Shown here: in pieces, positions 12,893 to 24,789 of the stretch
How positions within the stretch are numbered: position 1 is the first letter of the stretch
Layout of the letters: each line of letters begins with the position of its first letter
Assembly (NCBI GenBank): GCA_029706075.1
Contig: JAINUG010000328.1
Span: forward strand, 372,001-436,000
Source: Aldrovandia affinis
Taxonomy: Eukaryota; Chordata; Actinopteri; Notacanthiformes; Halosauridae
DNA: 64,000 bases
Direction: 5' to 3'
Position numbers and translations under genes: made by a program
Notes under the pieces: generated by a model
The model's input: the letters and a program-made list of their open reading frames with translations, nothing else
What the model was told of the DNA's origin: nothing
The model's database searches: none

Positions 12893-14406
12893 AATTACAC
12901 AAGGGATTGGAGCCCAGGTCTTGCTTTAGCACAGACATTCTGAGCGCTGAGCCCGGTGCATAAATCAACCCTCTTTATTTAGCTCTGCCAAAACTAGTCT
13001 GATCCCCATGCCAACTGACCACTTAATGGTGGCCGGAGAGAGGGGTCTCTGAACACGGTGGCAGCCGTGCCGTGATCGATTCTGTGGGCTCTGGATCAGA
13101 CAGAGTGGCCCTGCCCCTCCTCAGGCCATAACTGATATTGTGTATTGTGATTTATATCGGCTATCTGTCAAAAACAATTGTTTCTGCGACAAAGATATAT
13201 TGGCGAATATGCTGATATGATTTGTGATATACTTCACGTTATTACCCCTGCAGTTTTTAATAAAGGAAAGTGTTTGTTTGCCATGGGCATTAAGATCAGA
13301 ATTTTACATTGATAGGTTGGGTGTATAATTGAAGTGTTTTTTCACTCAAAACTCACTCAAGTCCCTTGATTTTTGGAAAAACACTCTACAATTCCCTCTC
13401 TCACTTTCACAGTACGAGGCTCTGGTTCCTCAGCAGGGGTGCTGTATGGGTGCTCTTGGTTTCATGAGCGTTCCCAGCGTCATTTGTGGCAACAGTGTTT
13501 TTACCAGCAGTAGGCCTAAAGTGCCGTTATTATCCTACATACATAACATGTGACAAGAACAGGTCATTCCCCACACCTTAGCCACGCCACATGCCTCAGT
13601 TGAACATTTCAATGTGAGTTTGAGCTTTTGACGCAAATGTAAACCTCAAGTTATTCCACGCAGTTGTTTATAATGACTGCTCTGTAGGTTACAGAGGACT
13701 AATTGGGCTTGAAAGCCTGGCTTTAGCAACACAAACGCTTTGACATCAAGACTCGGAGAGACCATTGTTTGTTGGCTTTCTGTTCTGTGCATTCAGTTCT
13801 TCCAATACACCTGTGAAATATTGTCTATGGAATGACCTTTATCTGAATCCCTCCATTCAGAACAGGCTCATTAATCATCAATCCTTTGCCATTTTACAGA
13901 TTGCTGCAACCCCCCTCCCCCAAATACCGCCTGCCCAGCCGTGCTGGTGTCCTGATCTGCCCGCTTTCTGGAAATTGGCTGCTTATTCGTGACATTTTTG
14001 CGTGTTGGAGACACGTAACGTGGCACCGGGCCCATGTGACCCTGGGGGGGAGGAGTGAGGGAGTGAGGGGTGGCAGCCGTGGTTACATTTGGAAAGAGCA
14101 GCTGATAATACTGCCACGGGGAAAAAGAGAGCGTGGCAGCTGTTCCCCACTGACCCTCTCTGCAGCCGTTACAATGCCTGAGATACCAAACTTCTTACCT
14201 CTGCGTCATTTCCATGCCGTCACTCCACTTTGACAAGGTGCTAAACAGGATTTCGAAAGATCCTTTACCACTTTGTTAGTTGTGCATTGAGATGCAGTTA
14301 TGCAGTGCTCTGTGTGTGAAATTTTGGGAATTTTATTTATTATTATATATTTTTTTAATGAGCTAGGTTGATTTGGGGTTCTGTGCTGCTGTCACAGATT
14401 CATTGA

Positions 14407-14602
14407 TTAAGAAGATAATTTTACGGCGACCGGGGTTCGATTCCCCATTGCGCCAGAGTCATCTTTGGTCAGGAGTACCAGCGGGGTGGCAATTGGCTGT
14501 CCGCCCCAGGTAGGGGGAGTTTGGGAGGAGTGTTTCCGACACACAGAGTGTTGTCTTGAACTAAGCACACGGGCAACCAATTGGGAGAAAAAGTAAAATC
14601 GA

Positions 14603-14603
<1 letters not shown>
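14407..14603 (+). mobile_element. tRNA-headed SINE, partial
   Basis: B box ggttcgattccc at 14434, then core caattggctgtccgcccca and tail caattgggagaaaaag. Same family as the copies at 21885 and 38881 but shorter. A (TA)n tract and a T run follow directly. Confidence 0.75.
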
Positions 14604-14641
<38 letters not shown>

Positions 14642-14645
14642 TTTA
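14604..14645. repeat. (TA)n and T run after SINE
   Basis: (AT) array followed by about 12 T; probably grown from the A-rich tail of the SINE at 14407. Confidence 0.85.
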
Positions 14646-15363
14646 AGATCATTTTAAATGATCTGGTTCTGTTGTCTGGTGAAAGAAAAATTGAGTAAAA
14701 TTAGCTTCCCCTGCCTCTGCTGAATGTGCTTTGGCCTCTGTAGCAGTGACTGTGTGTACTTAGAGCAAGCAACTCTGACTCCCTCCAGGGTGAGAGGTGT
14801 AATCTGGCTGTGATTGGATGTGTCTTATGTGGCCTTACCTGCAGGGTGTGGCTACTGCTCACCGTGACCTGCTACATTTCCAAATGGCAGATGGACGAAT
14901 GGGGAAGGATGGATGGATGTATGTATTGACAAAAATGCAAACAGATGTCCTATTTCCACCCTGTTGGCCAAGCCTGGGAATAATGTATTGATGTATAAAT
15001 GATACAGTTTTTCATAACTCCAGTGCAGTAGTAGTGGTGCTGAGTCTCTCCCCTGTTCTGCCAGCTGTGGTTCTGAGTCTCTCCCCTGGTGGTGAGTCTC
15101 CCCCATTTCCCCTGGCTGTGGGTTATGGTGGGGACATGGGCACCCACATGTCAGGGTGAGTCAGGCACAGATACACTCTTCTGTCGGCTCAGGCACCAAC
15201 TGTGGCGGCTCATCCGGCAGCTTCGGGTTCCACCACAGGAATTCAGGAACTTAGGAATTTGGTGAGCGCTCAACACCACCATGCCAAAACGGATGGGCCG
15301 GGGGAGGAGGCCACATTCATTTCATTGTGATCAAGCTGCCACAAGAGCCTGCATATCACTGGA

Positions 15364-15426
15364 GATCATATATACAGTATGTAAATATATACGTATATAC
15401 TGTATATATATATATACATATATCAT
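15364..15426. repeat. AT-rich tatata/tgtata tract
   Basis: Imperfect TA array with cagtatgtaa and actgtatata; palindromic in places. Confidence 0.7.
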
Positions 15427-15561
15427 TAGCGATTTGTCGCCTTGACAAGGAGGCTGAAACCCATACCTTTAAACCAATAATTACTCTCAACCTATTTGTT
15501 TACACTCCATAATTATCAATCAAGCTATTAATTAGCTGAATAATCAATACTAACAGGTATT

Positions 15562-15782
15562 CCATTGCATTACAGGACATTTAGCAGACACTCTTATCCA
15601 GAGGGACTTACGCAGTTTGACATTTTCTTTACATACAATCCATTTATACAGCTGGATATTTACTGAAGCTATTTAGGTTTGAGTACCTTGCTCAAGGGTA
15701 CAGCAATCAAACCTGCAACGTCAGAGTTACAAGCCCAGCCCCCTAAGCACTGCTGCTCACTGCAGAGCATACACTGGGTAGA
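15562..15782 (-). mobile_element. tRNA-headed SINE with L2-type tail
   Basis: On the - strand: tRNA-like head (cagtgcttagggggctgg), degenerate B box ggtttgattgc, body cccttgagcaaggta with catacagctg-like sequence, and the tail agtccctctggataagagtg ending in tgctaaatg. The tail matches the 3' end of the L2 element at the window's left edge. Confidence 0.75.
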
Positions 15783-16395
15783 CCTGAGCTACAGCAGCAC
15801 TAGGCACAGCGGCAGTGCCAGCACCCCACCTGGGAATCATACAGTTCCCTGACCACTATAGCCACAGGTGTAGCTTCTCAATTTTGAAAACAAAAAAGAA
15901 AATAATAATTTTTACATCATAAAAAATGTGTAGAATTTTCTTATATCTACAGATTATCTGGATTTGTGGATAAATGTTCCCCATGCCCAAATTCTGTATT
16001 GATGTAGGAAATGTTCTTTAATATGTTCTGTTCAGATCTGTTCAGTTTAATGCCTGAAAAAGTACAAATGTTTTTACCTAACTGAAGTTTGCTAGGCTTT
16101 ATTGCACGTATCTCTAAGCTACTGTGCTATGCTACTGTGCTATACAGTTAATGGCAGGAATTCAGTGTAGTCTATTCTCTGAAAATCTGTAGATTTTTAC
16201 TCAGTTAAACCCTGCCATTTACGTTCTCTAACGTGATATGAAGAAAAATATTGCTACAATGAGAGACACAATTAAGAAGAAGCTTTGTGATTACTCACCA
16301 ACTGATTACTCACTTAATTGGCATGCTTGATAATTAAGACAAATAAATGAAAAATAAATGAGACCAATGGTCACGTTAAGGGTATTTCACTGATC

Positions 16396-16469
16396 TATGT
16401 ACTGTATATGTATATATGTATGTATGTATAATATACATGTAAATGTATGTGTGTATATATATATATATA
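16396..16469. repeat. TA/TATG tract at the left edge of the Tc1 chimera
   Basis: TA, TATG and TGTA units leading into the Tc1 end; provides the TA target. Confidence 0.8.
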
Positions 16470-17504
16470 CAGTATATTCGCAAAGTATTCAGACCCCTTC
16501 ACTTTTTCCAGCCTTTATCTAAAATTGATTAAATAAATAAAAAAATCCTCATCAATCTACACATAATACCCCATAATGACAAAGCAAAAACAGGTTTTTA
16601 GACATTTTTGCTAATTTATTAAAAATAAAAAACTGAAATATCACATTTACATAAGTATTCAGACCCTTTGCTATGACACTTGAAATTGAGCTCAGATACA
16701 TCCTGTTCCCTTTGATCATCCTTGAGATGTCTCTAGAACTTGACTGTAGTCCACCTGTGGCAAATTCAATTGATTGTACATGCTTTAGAAAGTCACACAC
16801 CTGTCTATATAACATCCCACAGTTCACAGTGCATGTCAGAGCAAAAACCAAGCCATGAAGTCCTAGGAACTCTCCATAGACCTCCGAGATAGAATTGTGT
16901 TGGGGCATAGATCTGGGGAAGGGGATAAAAACATTGCTAAAGCATTCAAAGTCCCCTGGAGCCCAGTGGGTTCCATCATTGTGAAATAGAAGTGGAGTGG
17001 AACCCAGTGTGGTCTTCTGCTGCTGTAGCCCATCCACTTCAAGGTTTGACGTGTTGTGCGTTCAGAGATGCTCTTCTGCATACTACTGTTGTAACGCGTG
17101 GTTATTTGAGTTACGGTCGCTTTCCTGTCAGCTTGAACCTTTCTGGCCATTCTTCTCTGACCTCTGTCGTTAACAAGGCGTTTTTGCCCACACAACTGCC
17201 GCTCACTGGATGTTTTTAGTTTTTGCCACCATTCTCTGTAAACTCTAGAGACTGTTGTGCATGAAAATCCCATGAGATCAGCAATTTCTGAGATACTCAC
17301 ACCACCCCGTCTGGCACTAACAATCATTCCATGGTCAAAGTCACTTTTCTTCCCCATTCAGATTTTTGGTCTGAACAACAACTGAACCTCTTGACCATGT
17401 CTGCATGCTTTTATGCATTGAGTTGCTGCCACATGATTGGCTGATTAGATCATTGCATTAACGAGCAGGTGTACAGGTGCACCTAATAAAGTGGCCACTG
17501 AGTG
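16470..17504. mobile_element. Head-to-head chimera of two Tc1 families
   Basis: Left part (16470 to about 17000) is the 5' end of one Tc1 family read on the + strand: TIR cagtatattcgcaaagtatt, then leader and a decayed start of its transposase. The right part (about 17000-17504) is the 5' end of a different Tc1 family read on the - strand, TIR cactcagtggccactttatt. Both lack their catalytic halves. The outer ends are each flanked by TA (16468-16469 and 17505-17506). Confidence 0.82.
16863..17357 (-). pseudogene. Chimeric frame: Tc1 transposase DNA-binding half plus foreign tail
   Basis: ATG at 17357. MGKKSDFDHGMIVSARRGGV, HTH region SISEIADLMGFSCTTVSRV, then ITTRYNSSMQKSISERTTRQ and MGYSSRRPH are Tc1 transposase. 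After about residue 118 the frame reads antisense through the other Tc1 family and has no family likeness. The catalytic DDE domain is absent. At most it is a DNA-binding fragment. Confidence 0.78.
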
Positions 17505-17883
17505 TATATATGAGACTAAACTTTTATAACTGTTTTTGAACTGTGTACACATTACCTTTCTGAACCACAGTGGTCCGTATTGTTCTGTTAGTCTGCGGTT
17601 GTGAGTGATGTCCTTTTCCACTGTGTGTGTTTTTGTGTACAATTATAGAACAGCAAGTGTAATGAGAATGAATGAAATCTGTTGAATGTTGTTTTCTGTG
17701 TTTTTCCTGTGCTGTTGCAGCTGTTAAAGGAATAAAAACATAACAAAAGTCAAAGGAGTAATGTATTCCCTGGGCAGTAAAAGTGTTTAAAATGTTGGCA
17801 GTCTGGCAGGTTATGCCGTGGCGAGCTGAGAAAGGAACATTCTTTCCAGTTAACACATTTCAAATGAAGCAGCACAGCTCAGC

Positions 17884-17966
17884 TTTCAACCTGCTGGCCC
17901 CAGTGCTTTCCTCTCCTCTGCTCACTCACTCACAATGTGCTCTCCTCTCCTCTGCTCACTCACTCA
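17884..17966. repeat. Two-copy tandem repeat
   Basis: Two copies of a ~37-bp unit containing ctcctctgctcactcactca. Confidence 0.7.
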
Positions 17967-18186
17967 CCATGGCCTGCCTCAAATCTGCCCCGGAAATGTA
18001 CGTCTTAATACTCCTTTTCCCACCACCGCTGATCTCCCATTTCCCCATGAATGACATTGTTCTTCAGCTTCTCATCACAGTCCACAGCCTCACTGTTCCA
18101 GCCTGTTACCTCATACAGACTCCAACACCCAGACAGCTCATCCCCAGACATCTTCAGTGTGCCCAGTGGCACCAAGCACCCTGGTG

Positions 18187-18815
18187 CTAAAGCACAGACA
18201 CTGAAGTACACTGACGCTAAAGTACACTGGCGCTAAAGCACACTGAGACTAAAGAACCCTGGTGATAAAGCACACTGATGCTAAATTACACTGAGACTAA
18301 AGAACCCTGTGTTAAAGCACACTGACGCTAAATTACACTGAGACTAAAGAACCCTGGTGATAAAGCACACTGATGCTAAAGCACACTGGCGCTAAGAACA
18401 CTGGTGTTAAAGCACACTGACGCTAAAGCACACTGGCGCTAAAGAATCCTGGTGTTAAAGCACACTGACGCTAAAGCACACTGACGCTAAAGAACCCTGG
18501 TGTTAAAGCACACTGATGCTAAAGCACACTGGCGCTAAAGAACACTGGTGTTAAAGCACACTGACGCTAAAGAACCCTGGTGTTAAAGCACACTGACGCT
18601 AAATTACACTGAGACTAAAGAACCCTGGTGATAAAGCACACTGACGCTAAAGTACACTGACACTAAAGCACACTGACGCTAAAGAACCCTGGTGTTAAAG
18701 CACACTGACGCTACATACACTGACACTAAAGCACACTGACGCTAAAGAACCCTGGTGTTAAAGCACAGTGATGCTAAAGAACCCTGGTGCTACCCTGGTG
18801 GTGCTAAAGCTAAGA
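18187..18815. repeat. Minisatellite, 16-bp unit with 48-bp higher order
   Basis: About 39 units of the type gctaaagcacactgac, alternating with gctaaagaaccctggt, so three units often make a 48-bp block. Many point differences between units. Confidence 0.93.
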
Positions 18816-21190
18816 CAATTGAATTAATTTATTAGGTCATTAAAAACACATAAACAGACACACGTTAAAGCAAAAGCAGGATGTACATTAAACATGATAG
18901 CACAAAAAGTCAAGGACTCATTTCCATCGTGGCCCCATTGTGTTGTAGCAGTTTCTAGTGAGCTCTCATTCATAGCACCAGTCTCTAGACGGCCTTTTAT
19001 GAGATCCCCCTCCCTTGGCCCAGTCGCAGGGCGGTGTGCAAAGCCATGAAGGTACACACACACACCTCTCTCAAAGGGCAGCTTTTTCTGGACCGCAGTT
19101 GATATATACGCCACTACATCGCAACATCACAGTACTGCCTGGTGTCAAAATGGCAGCGTCGGAATGTTTTACGTGTGGAAAAGAGTCCCATTGAATCTGG
19201 TTAAAGCTGACGGCTGCAGCTTATTTGGCACAATTTATGTGCATAAACAGAGCCTCGCAGTCAGGCGCAGGGAGGCTTAATAGTCGATAAAGCACAGCTG
19301 GGTTGTAATCACACTTTTTTTCCAGTTGCGTTCGCCAGGGACCTGACTGCTGACCGGATTTTTCCCCCGTCTCTATTCTTTAACACACGGTGTCTCTTCG
19401 GAGGAGGTGATAGTATGATCTGCCTCATTTGTGTCCAATGGGGAGTCACAACACATCATCTTAGAGTACTTTCATCAACATTTGCTCTATAAACTGGGAT
19501 GCACCAAGAGTGCTTAGTGTAGCGATAGTGTTCAATAATCCTCCATTGTACACCATTGTACATCATACCTGGCTGGCATGACTGTTCATGTTTTTTCAGC
19601 TCTTGACTATGGCTGACACACTGCCATTTTTACTGGCGTGTGTATCCATTTCCCAGGTATTCCATGTATCCAATTTAAAATAAATTGGTTGCCTTCTCCG
19701 TTCCCATAATTCAGTTGTGTTTTTCTTCGGACGAGACGAGCTGCTAACGGTATGATGCCGTGGCGTCCTTCCCCCGGACCAGCTCTCGTTTCTCTGTGTT
19801 CCCCGCGTGGGCGTGTCTGCTGGTAACGTGCGACGGTGTAGAGAGAGCAGCGCTGAAATCATTATGCCCCCCCTCCTTGTTCTCGATTTCAGGCGAACGT
19901 GAATAAACCGTAGACAGCAGCGCAGAGCTGAAAATTGTCTGGCATTTTTTTTCAGGGACCCTCCCGTGGCTGTTTCCAGCCGTATGCGGTTATTTCCACA
20001 ATCAGTCCACACTCTTTAAGTCACGCCAAATATCACTAGGCCTTTTCACGTGCAAGGTTGAATTGGCACGCGCCCATATATTGGTGTTCTGTCTGGACGG
20101 GGGCGGGGGCAGGAATGGGCTAACACTCTTATCAAGAGTAAAGTCTGAAGCGGCCTCTTATTCAGCACGTTTGAGTGTATTGCTCGGGAAGCAGTATTTG
20201 TAGGTGTTTTGTAAGCATAGCTGGACAGACAGACTTATTTAGAGGTAGAAACACCCGGGTCTAACTGTAATAACTGCAGTATTGGGCATTACTCGTTGCA
20301 AACAGTTTTTTTTCCAAGGGCGTAACCACACATGTTAACTATTGTGGGGTGGGGGGGAATAAAGGGAATGTTTTATATCTACAAATTATTAGGGGGACAG
20401 ATATGACTGTTTTGAATATGGGGGGGGGTGTATGTTGCCCATGTGTGTATGCCCCCCCACTTGTTACACCTATCCTTTTCTCTGCGAGCCAAACTGAAGT
20501 AATATTACAGGAGGAGCATAAGCTAGGGGAATTACACAGCGGCTGGCTGACATAAATCCAGATTAAAAGGTGTATGCAATGCTAGACAACTTTAGCCCTC
20601 AATGGGGACACACATACAGTCTAAACTGGACAAACTCTAACACAACTGCTAATAAGGGGATTTTTACTTTCTCCAGTTAATGTGATGCACAAATTATAAA
20701 ATATTTACAACAAATAATGTACAGCTGTGTGCAACTCCTTGTGTGTGGACATTTGTTGATTATATTTCACTTCCCTGAGCAGGAGCATATGTATGTTTAG
20801 TTATTATCTGTTTCTTATTATTTTCTTTACTTATGTGAATGAAAATGTGGAGCCAGACTCCAGGACGCTTTCTATAATGACAGAAAACGCAGTTAAAGGC
20901 TGACAATCCATAAGTCCGTCTCCATGTTCCCCGGGCCTGTCCATAAACATCAGTCCCTGTCAAAGGCAGGATTGCTCTGGTCATATCAGATGAACGGCTC
21001 CGCCAAGAATATGCCACAGGTTTTGTGGGCCCGTAGTTACCAGGTATCTCAGAATTACTTGTAGGTATCACGCTAAGAAGCGACTTCTGGAGTAAAAAAT
21101 TCCTAGCTCATAGTAGAACGTGGAGTGAGTTAATAGTAAGTATGTCTTAAGTAAGACATCATTCCTGTGAGTGGATTTCTGTCTTTTTGC
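18816..21190. other. Unassigned intronic sequence
   Basis: Contains a 138-codon open frame on the - strand (19596-20012), Arg- and Thr-rich, with no family likeness; no promoter or splice evidence. G runs at 20345-20435. Confidence 0.55.
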
Positions 21191-21199
21191 GACAAGTGA

Positions 21200-21780
21200 A
21201 GTGCCAAAAACTGAAATAATAGACTACTTTCATGATACGGAGAGCCAACATTGTTTTCTTCAGTGGAGGTCATGCTTAACAAACCTCCTTGACTTTATTG
21301 AGGAGGCTACAAACTGTTTTGACTTGAGCCAAGCTTATGATTATATATGTAGACTTGCATTTGACAAGGTACCACACAAGAGGCTCATTTTTAAAATTCA
21401 TTGTTAATTCAGTAGGAAGTACAGGAGTTGTTTCAGCGTGGATTCATAATTGGCTGCAAAGAGTAACAGTAGGTGGGGTCGTATCTGCTAGGTGCTGTGG
21501 GCAGTGGAGTCCCGCAGGGATCGGTGCTGGGACCTCTGCTCTTTCTTATTATCTTGATTGAGATGTTAGTAGCAAAATAGTTACATTTGCAGATGATACA
21601 AAACTTGGGGGTTTAGCAAACAGTTTGGAATAGACTAAAGTAATCCAAGATGATTTAAACAAAATCCAAGAATGGGAAGAAACATGGAAGATGACATTCA
21701 GTATTGCTAAATTTAAAGTTAGCATAACTAAAAGAAAAATGTGTAGGTGTTCAGTTTGAAACATTTCAAACAGAGGAAGC
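21200..21780 (+). mobile_element. CR1-clade LINE reverse transcriptase remnant
   Basis: Recognisable RT blocks on the + strand in changing frames: RSCLTNLLDFIEEA, AFDKVPHKRLIFKIH, SGVPQGSVLGPLLFLI (21506-21552) and FADDTKLGGLANSLE (21586), with the FADD catalytic pair kept. Stops and frameshifts make it a pseudogene. No 5' or 3' ends were found. Confidence 0.85.
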
Positions 21781-21884
21781 ATAATTAATCACCTTGCAAT
21801 GCACTTGCCGTTTCCGTTATGCATACTGCATGTGCCCAGCTCATTGGTAATAAGTATTTAATCTGTTTTCTTTTTTGTTTCAGA

Positions 21885-22205
21885 TTTTTCTCCCATTTTC
21901 TCCCAATTTGGTAGCCAATTACACCCGCTATTTTCAAGTCAAACCCCCCCCTTGTATTGTGAGTTCACTGCCGTAGCCCTGTGACCGGTAGTGATAAAGG
22001 CAAAGTATTGTCTCCTCTGAGACGGCACTCGCCAGGCCGTCGACCGTTACCCCGATACTACAGAGCCACTCCTGTGTGCAGCGAACATCCTGTCGGCTTT
22101 CCTCCCCCCTCCCTGGGGCGGACAGCCAATAGCCGCCTCCAGGATCGAACCCTGGTCACTGTGGGCAGCGTCAAACATTGTAACCACTGGACCACGTGGG
22201 AGGCT
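21885..22205 (-). mobile_element. tRNA-headed SINE, near full length
   Basis: On the - strand: A-box-like tggtccagtggttac, B box ggttcgatcc, then core attggctgtccgccccag and a tail of ttggctaccaaattggg with gggagaaaat. Same family as at 14407 and 38881. Confidence 0.8.
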
Positions 22206-23399
22206 TCCTTCGCATATTTGAGTCCCTCGACTCAGCCAACAGGTGACTCCAAGAAAATGACCACCCTGGCATTTGAGCGACGCCCTTTGTACGCCGCTTG
22301 TGTATATTCCCTCGTATGCAGTCACGGCGTGTTTCGCTTATTCGCTCTGTCCTCTGTCCGCAGTTAATTTGCACGGCGAGGCCTCCGTGTCTGTGATGTG
22401 GCTGCTGTCCCCAGTCCAAGACGAGCAGGGCATCTAGGGTCAGTGGCGTCCTTAGATCAGATGGCAGAAAAAGCGCGACCAGTAAAGATTAATGGAGTGT
22501 GAAAGTGCAGACCCTCCCAGGACAATAAATGCAGAGTTTATGAACAGCGGCATTCTTGACACTCGCCTTTAAAAGCAGTTTTACTGGCCACTTCGTTCGG
22601 ACGACAAAACAGAAGCGCTAACTAGCCAATACGAAACGTGTTAAAATGCACTGCTGTTCAAAGGATCTCTGTCTCAGGTGTGTCCTCTGCTAGACCCCCC
22701 CCCCCCGAAGCCCATCCTTCAATTTATAAATTTTAAGTTTTAAAAGGAGAAAGATGCAAAAACAGACATTTAATTCCTCTGAGATTTTGAAATGCACATG
22801 GGAGTGTACTCTTCTCTACTTTGTTCCCCATTGGAGGTGCTGCTGCCTCTCCCCCTATCACTCCATGTGAATTTGAGCCCTTATACTGTATTACCCAGCA
22901 TGCAGTAGTCCTCAGTATAGATTGTGGTTTTGTTTCTGTAGGTGCTGTGTGATAGAATAACAGCACATGATGAAGTGATCTCTGTGACATGACTGATCTA
23001 AGGGCTCCTTTCTTGGCTCAGAACAGTATGAACTCTTTACTAATGTTCCTATAGATATTGACAAGATTTAACATTGAATAGAAGGGATGCCTGGCCAAGG
23101 CATTCTCTCTGAGAATACATTATTGTCTTCTGGGCTTGTGAGAACCTTAAGAGAACAATATAATGGTAGATATTGAGTCCAGTAAGTATGTTCTTTTGAC
23201 TAATCTGTTCTGAGGTTCATGCTGACCAGGAGTAATGGAATATCTCACACAAAACAAAATCAAATATGGCCTCTGTGAGTTATTTGTGGTCGTTCCTTCC
23301 TCAGCTGTCAGCAAACGGCAGTTTAGCCACCTGTTAGCACTGCTAATGAAGCTCAACCCGGAGACACAAAATGCCCTTGACATCCGTTGGTTTGGATTG

Positions 23400-23568
23400 A
23401 AAATGCACGTATGCATACACACAGGCACACGCATGCACACACACACACACACAATTCTTATACACACGCACACACACATGCACAAACACACATACATGCA
23501 CAATGCATGTACAAACACAGACACACACATGGACACGCACACAGAATACACGTGCACACACATACTTA
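23400..23568. repeat. Degenerate (CA)n array
   Basis: CA-rich with acacgca, acatgca and cacaatgcatg interruptions. Confidence 0.85.
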
Positions 23569-24496
23569 GTTTCTGAGCTGTATGTATGTCTCTCTTCTCA
23601 TGCAGTACTTCAGTGAGACTCTTTTGACAATGGCTGTCTGAAATGAGCGAGGTTCATTCATTTAAAAAGAGAAACATGCGCATCTCTCTTGACTCATTAT
23701 GGATGAAGGGCTGTGATTCGCTGTGTTGAACTTCATCATGGTTCCTTCTGCTGAGCGTGCCTACTGAAAGGCAGTTGAAGTACTCCTTTTCATCCTCAAA
23801 TGTATGATTTATGATTTATGATTTAGCTGAAAATATGGTGGTGTGTTCTATTCACAATAAGAGCTCATCTGAAAAAGATTGTGTGTTTGATTCATGATCG
23901 CTATTAAGATACAATTTTACCGTAAGACCTGATTGTTGGCATGCATTCTGATCACATCATTCAGTTGATATCATACAAATTTTATTTGTTATTGTTGCAA
24001 CAGTGTGTATTGCCTTGCACAGTGAAATGTATTTGGTCTCTTGTTGTCTCTGGCCTGGTTTGCTCTATGGTGTTATTAACTGAAATGTTCCAGTTGTTGT
24101 GATCCTCATACTTAATGAGCAGCTTTTGAAATGCAGTGTTATGTTACAGCAGCGTCTTATAGCTGAGATGTGTTAGTTGGCCTGAAGAATGTTCACAGTT
24201 CACCCTTGGCTAGAACCTGCAAACAAAACAAATAAGGGGTTTCTTTGGTACTTGAATATTTAATCACCAATGCAGACTAGCATGTTTGAAACCATATATG
24301 GATTCCCAAACCTGGCCCTCCCAGTGCATTCTGTACTAGTTTTGATTTTCCTTCCAATCTAATCTGCCTCTCCTAATTAGACGACAGTATGAAGGAGCAA
24401 TAAACAATAATCTCCTGTTTCACGTTTATGATACCTAAGAACTATGTGCACTGTAAAAAGAGTGAATGTCTTCAATGTTTTTTGAATCAGTTCTGA

Positions 24497-24785
24497 AATG
24501 GAATAGAATAGAATAGAATATTCTTTATTTTGCCATGTTACACACAAGGTAATTGGAATTTGTTTCTTCACAGAGCAGGTCAGCCATAGTACAGCACCCC
24601 TGGAGCAGTTAGGGGTTCACTGCTTTGCTCAAGGGCACTTTGGCAGTGCCCCAGGTAGTGAATTCGCATCCCTCCAGTCTCCAGTTCATTGTTTTTTTTC
24701 CATTTAGCCTTGCTGGGATTTGAACCAGCAACCCTCTGCTGGCCAGCCCGTGTCACCAACCCGATGAGCCACTGCAGCCCCTAAA
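24497..24785 (-). mobile_element. tRNA-headed SINE
   Basis: On the - strand it starts ggggctgcagtggctcatcg (A box) with B box ggttcaaatccc, then a body with cccttgagcaaagcagtg. It ends at a (GAATA)4 run near 24500-24520. Confidence 0.65.
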
Positions 24786-24789
24786 TAAC

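Larger units (their letters stand above)
10530..14400. other. Unassigned intronic sequence
   Basis: Mostly unique-looking, with two small GC-rich tandem repeats. Frames of up to 130 codons (for example 12080-12469) overlap each other and show no domain. Confidence 0.55.

Noticed and set aside
14431..14452. tRNA gene
   Set aside because: A B box is present, but there is no full cloverleaf; it is the head of a SINE. The same applies to the other SINE heads.
19596..20012. 138-codon frame on the - strand as a host gene
   Set aside because: No domain, odd composition, no splice or promoter support; likely chance.
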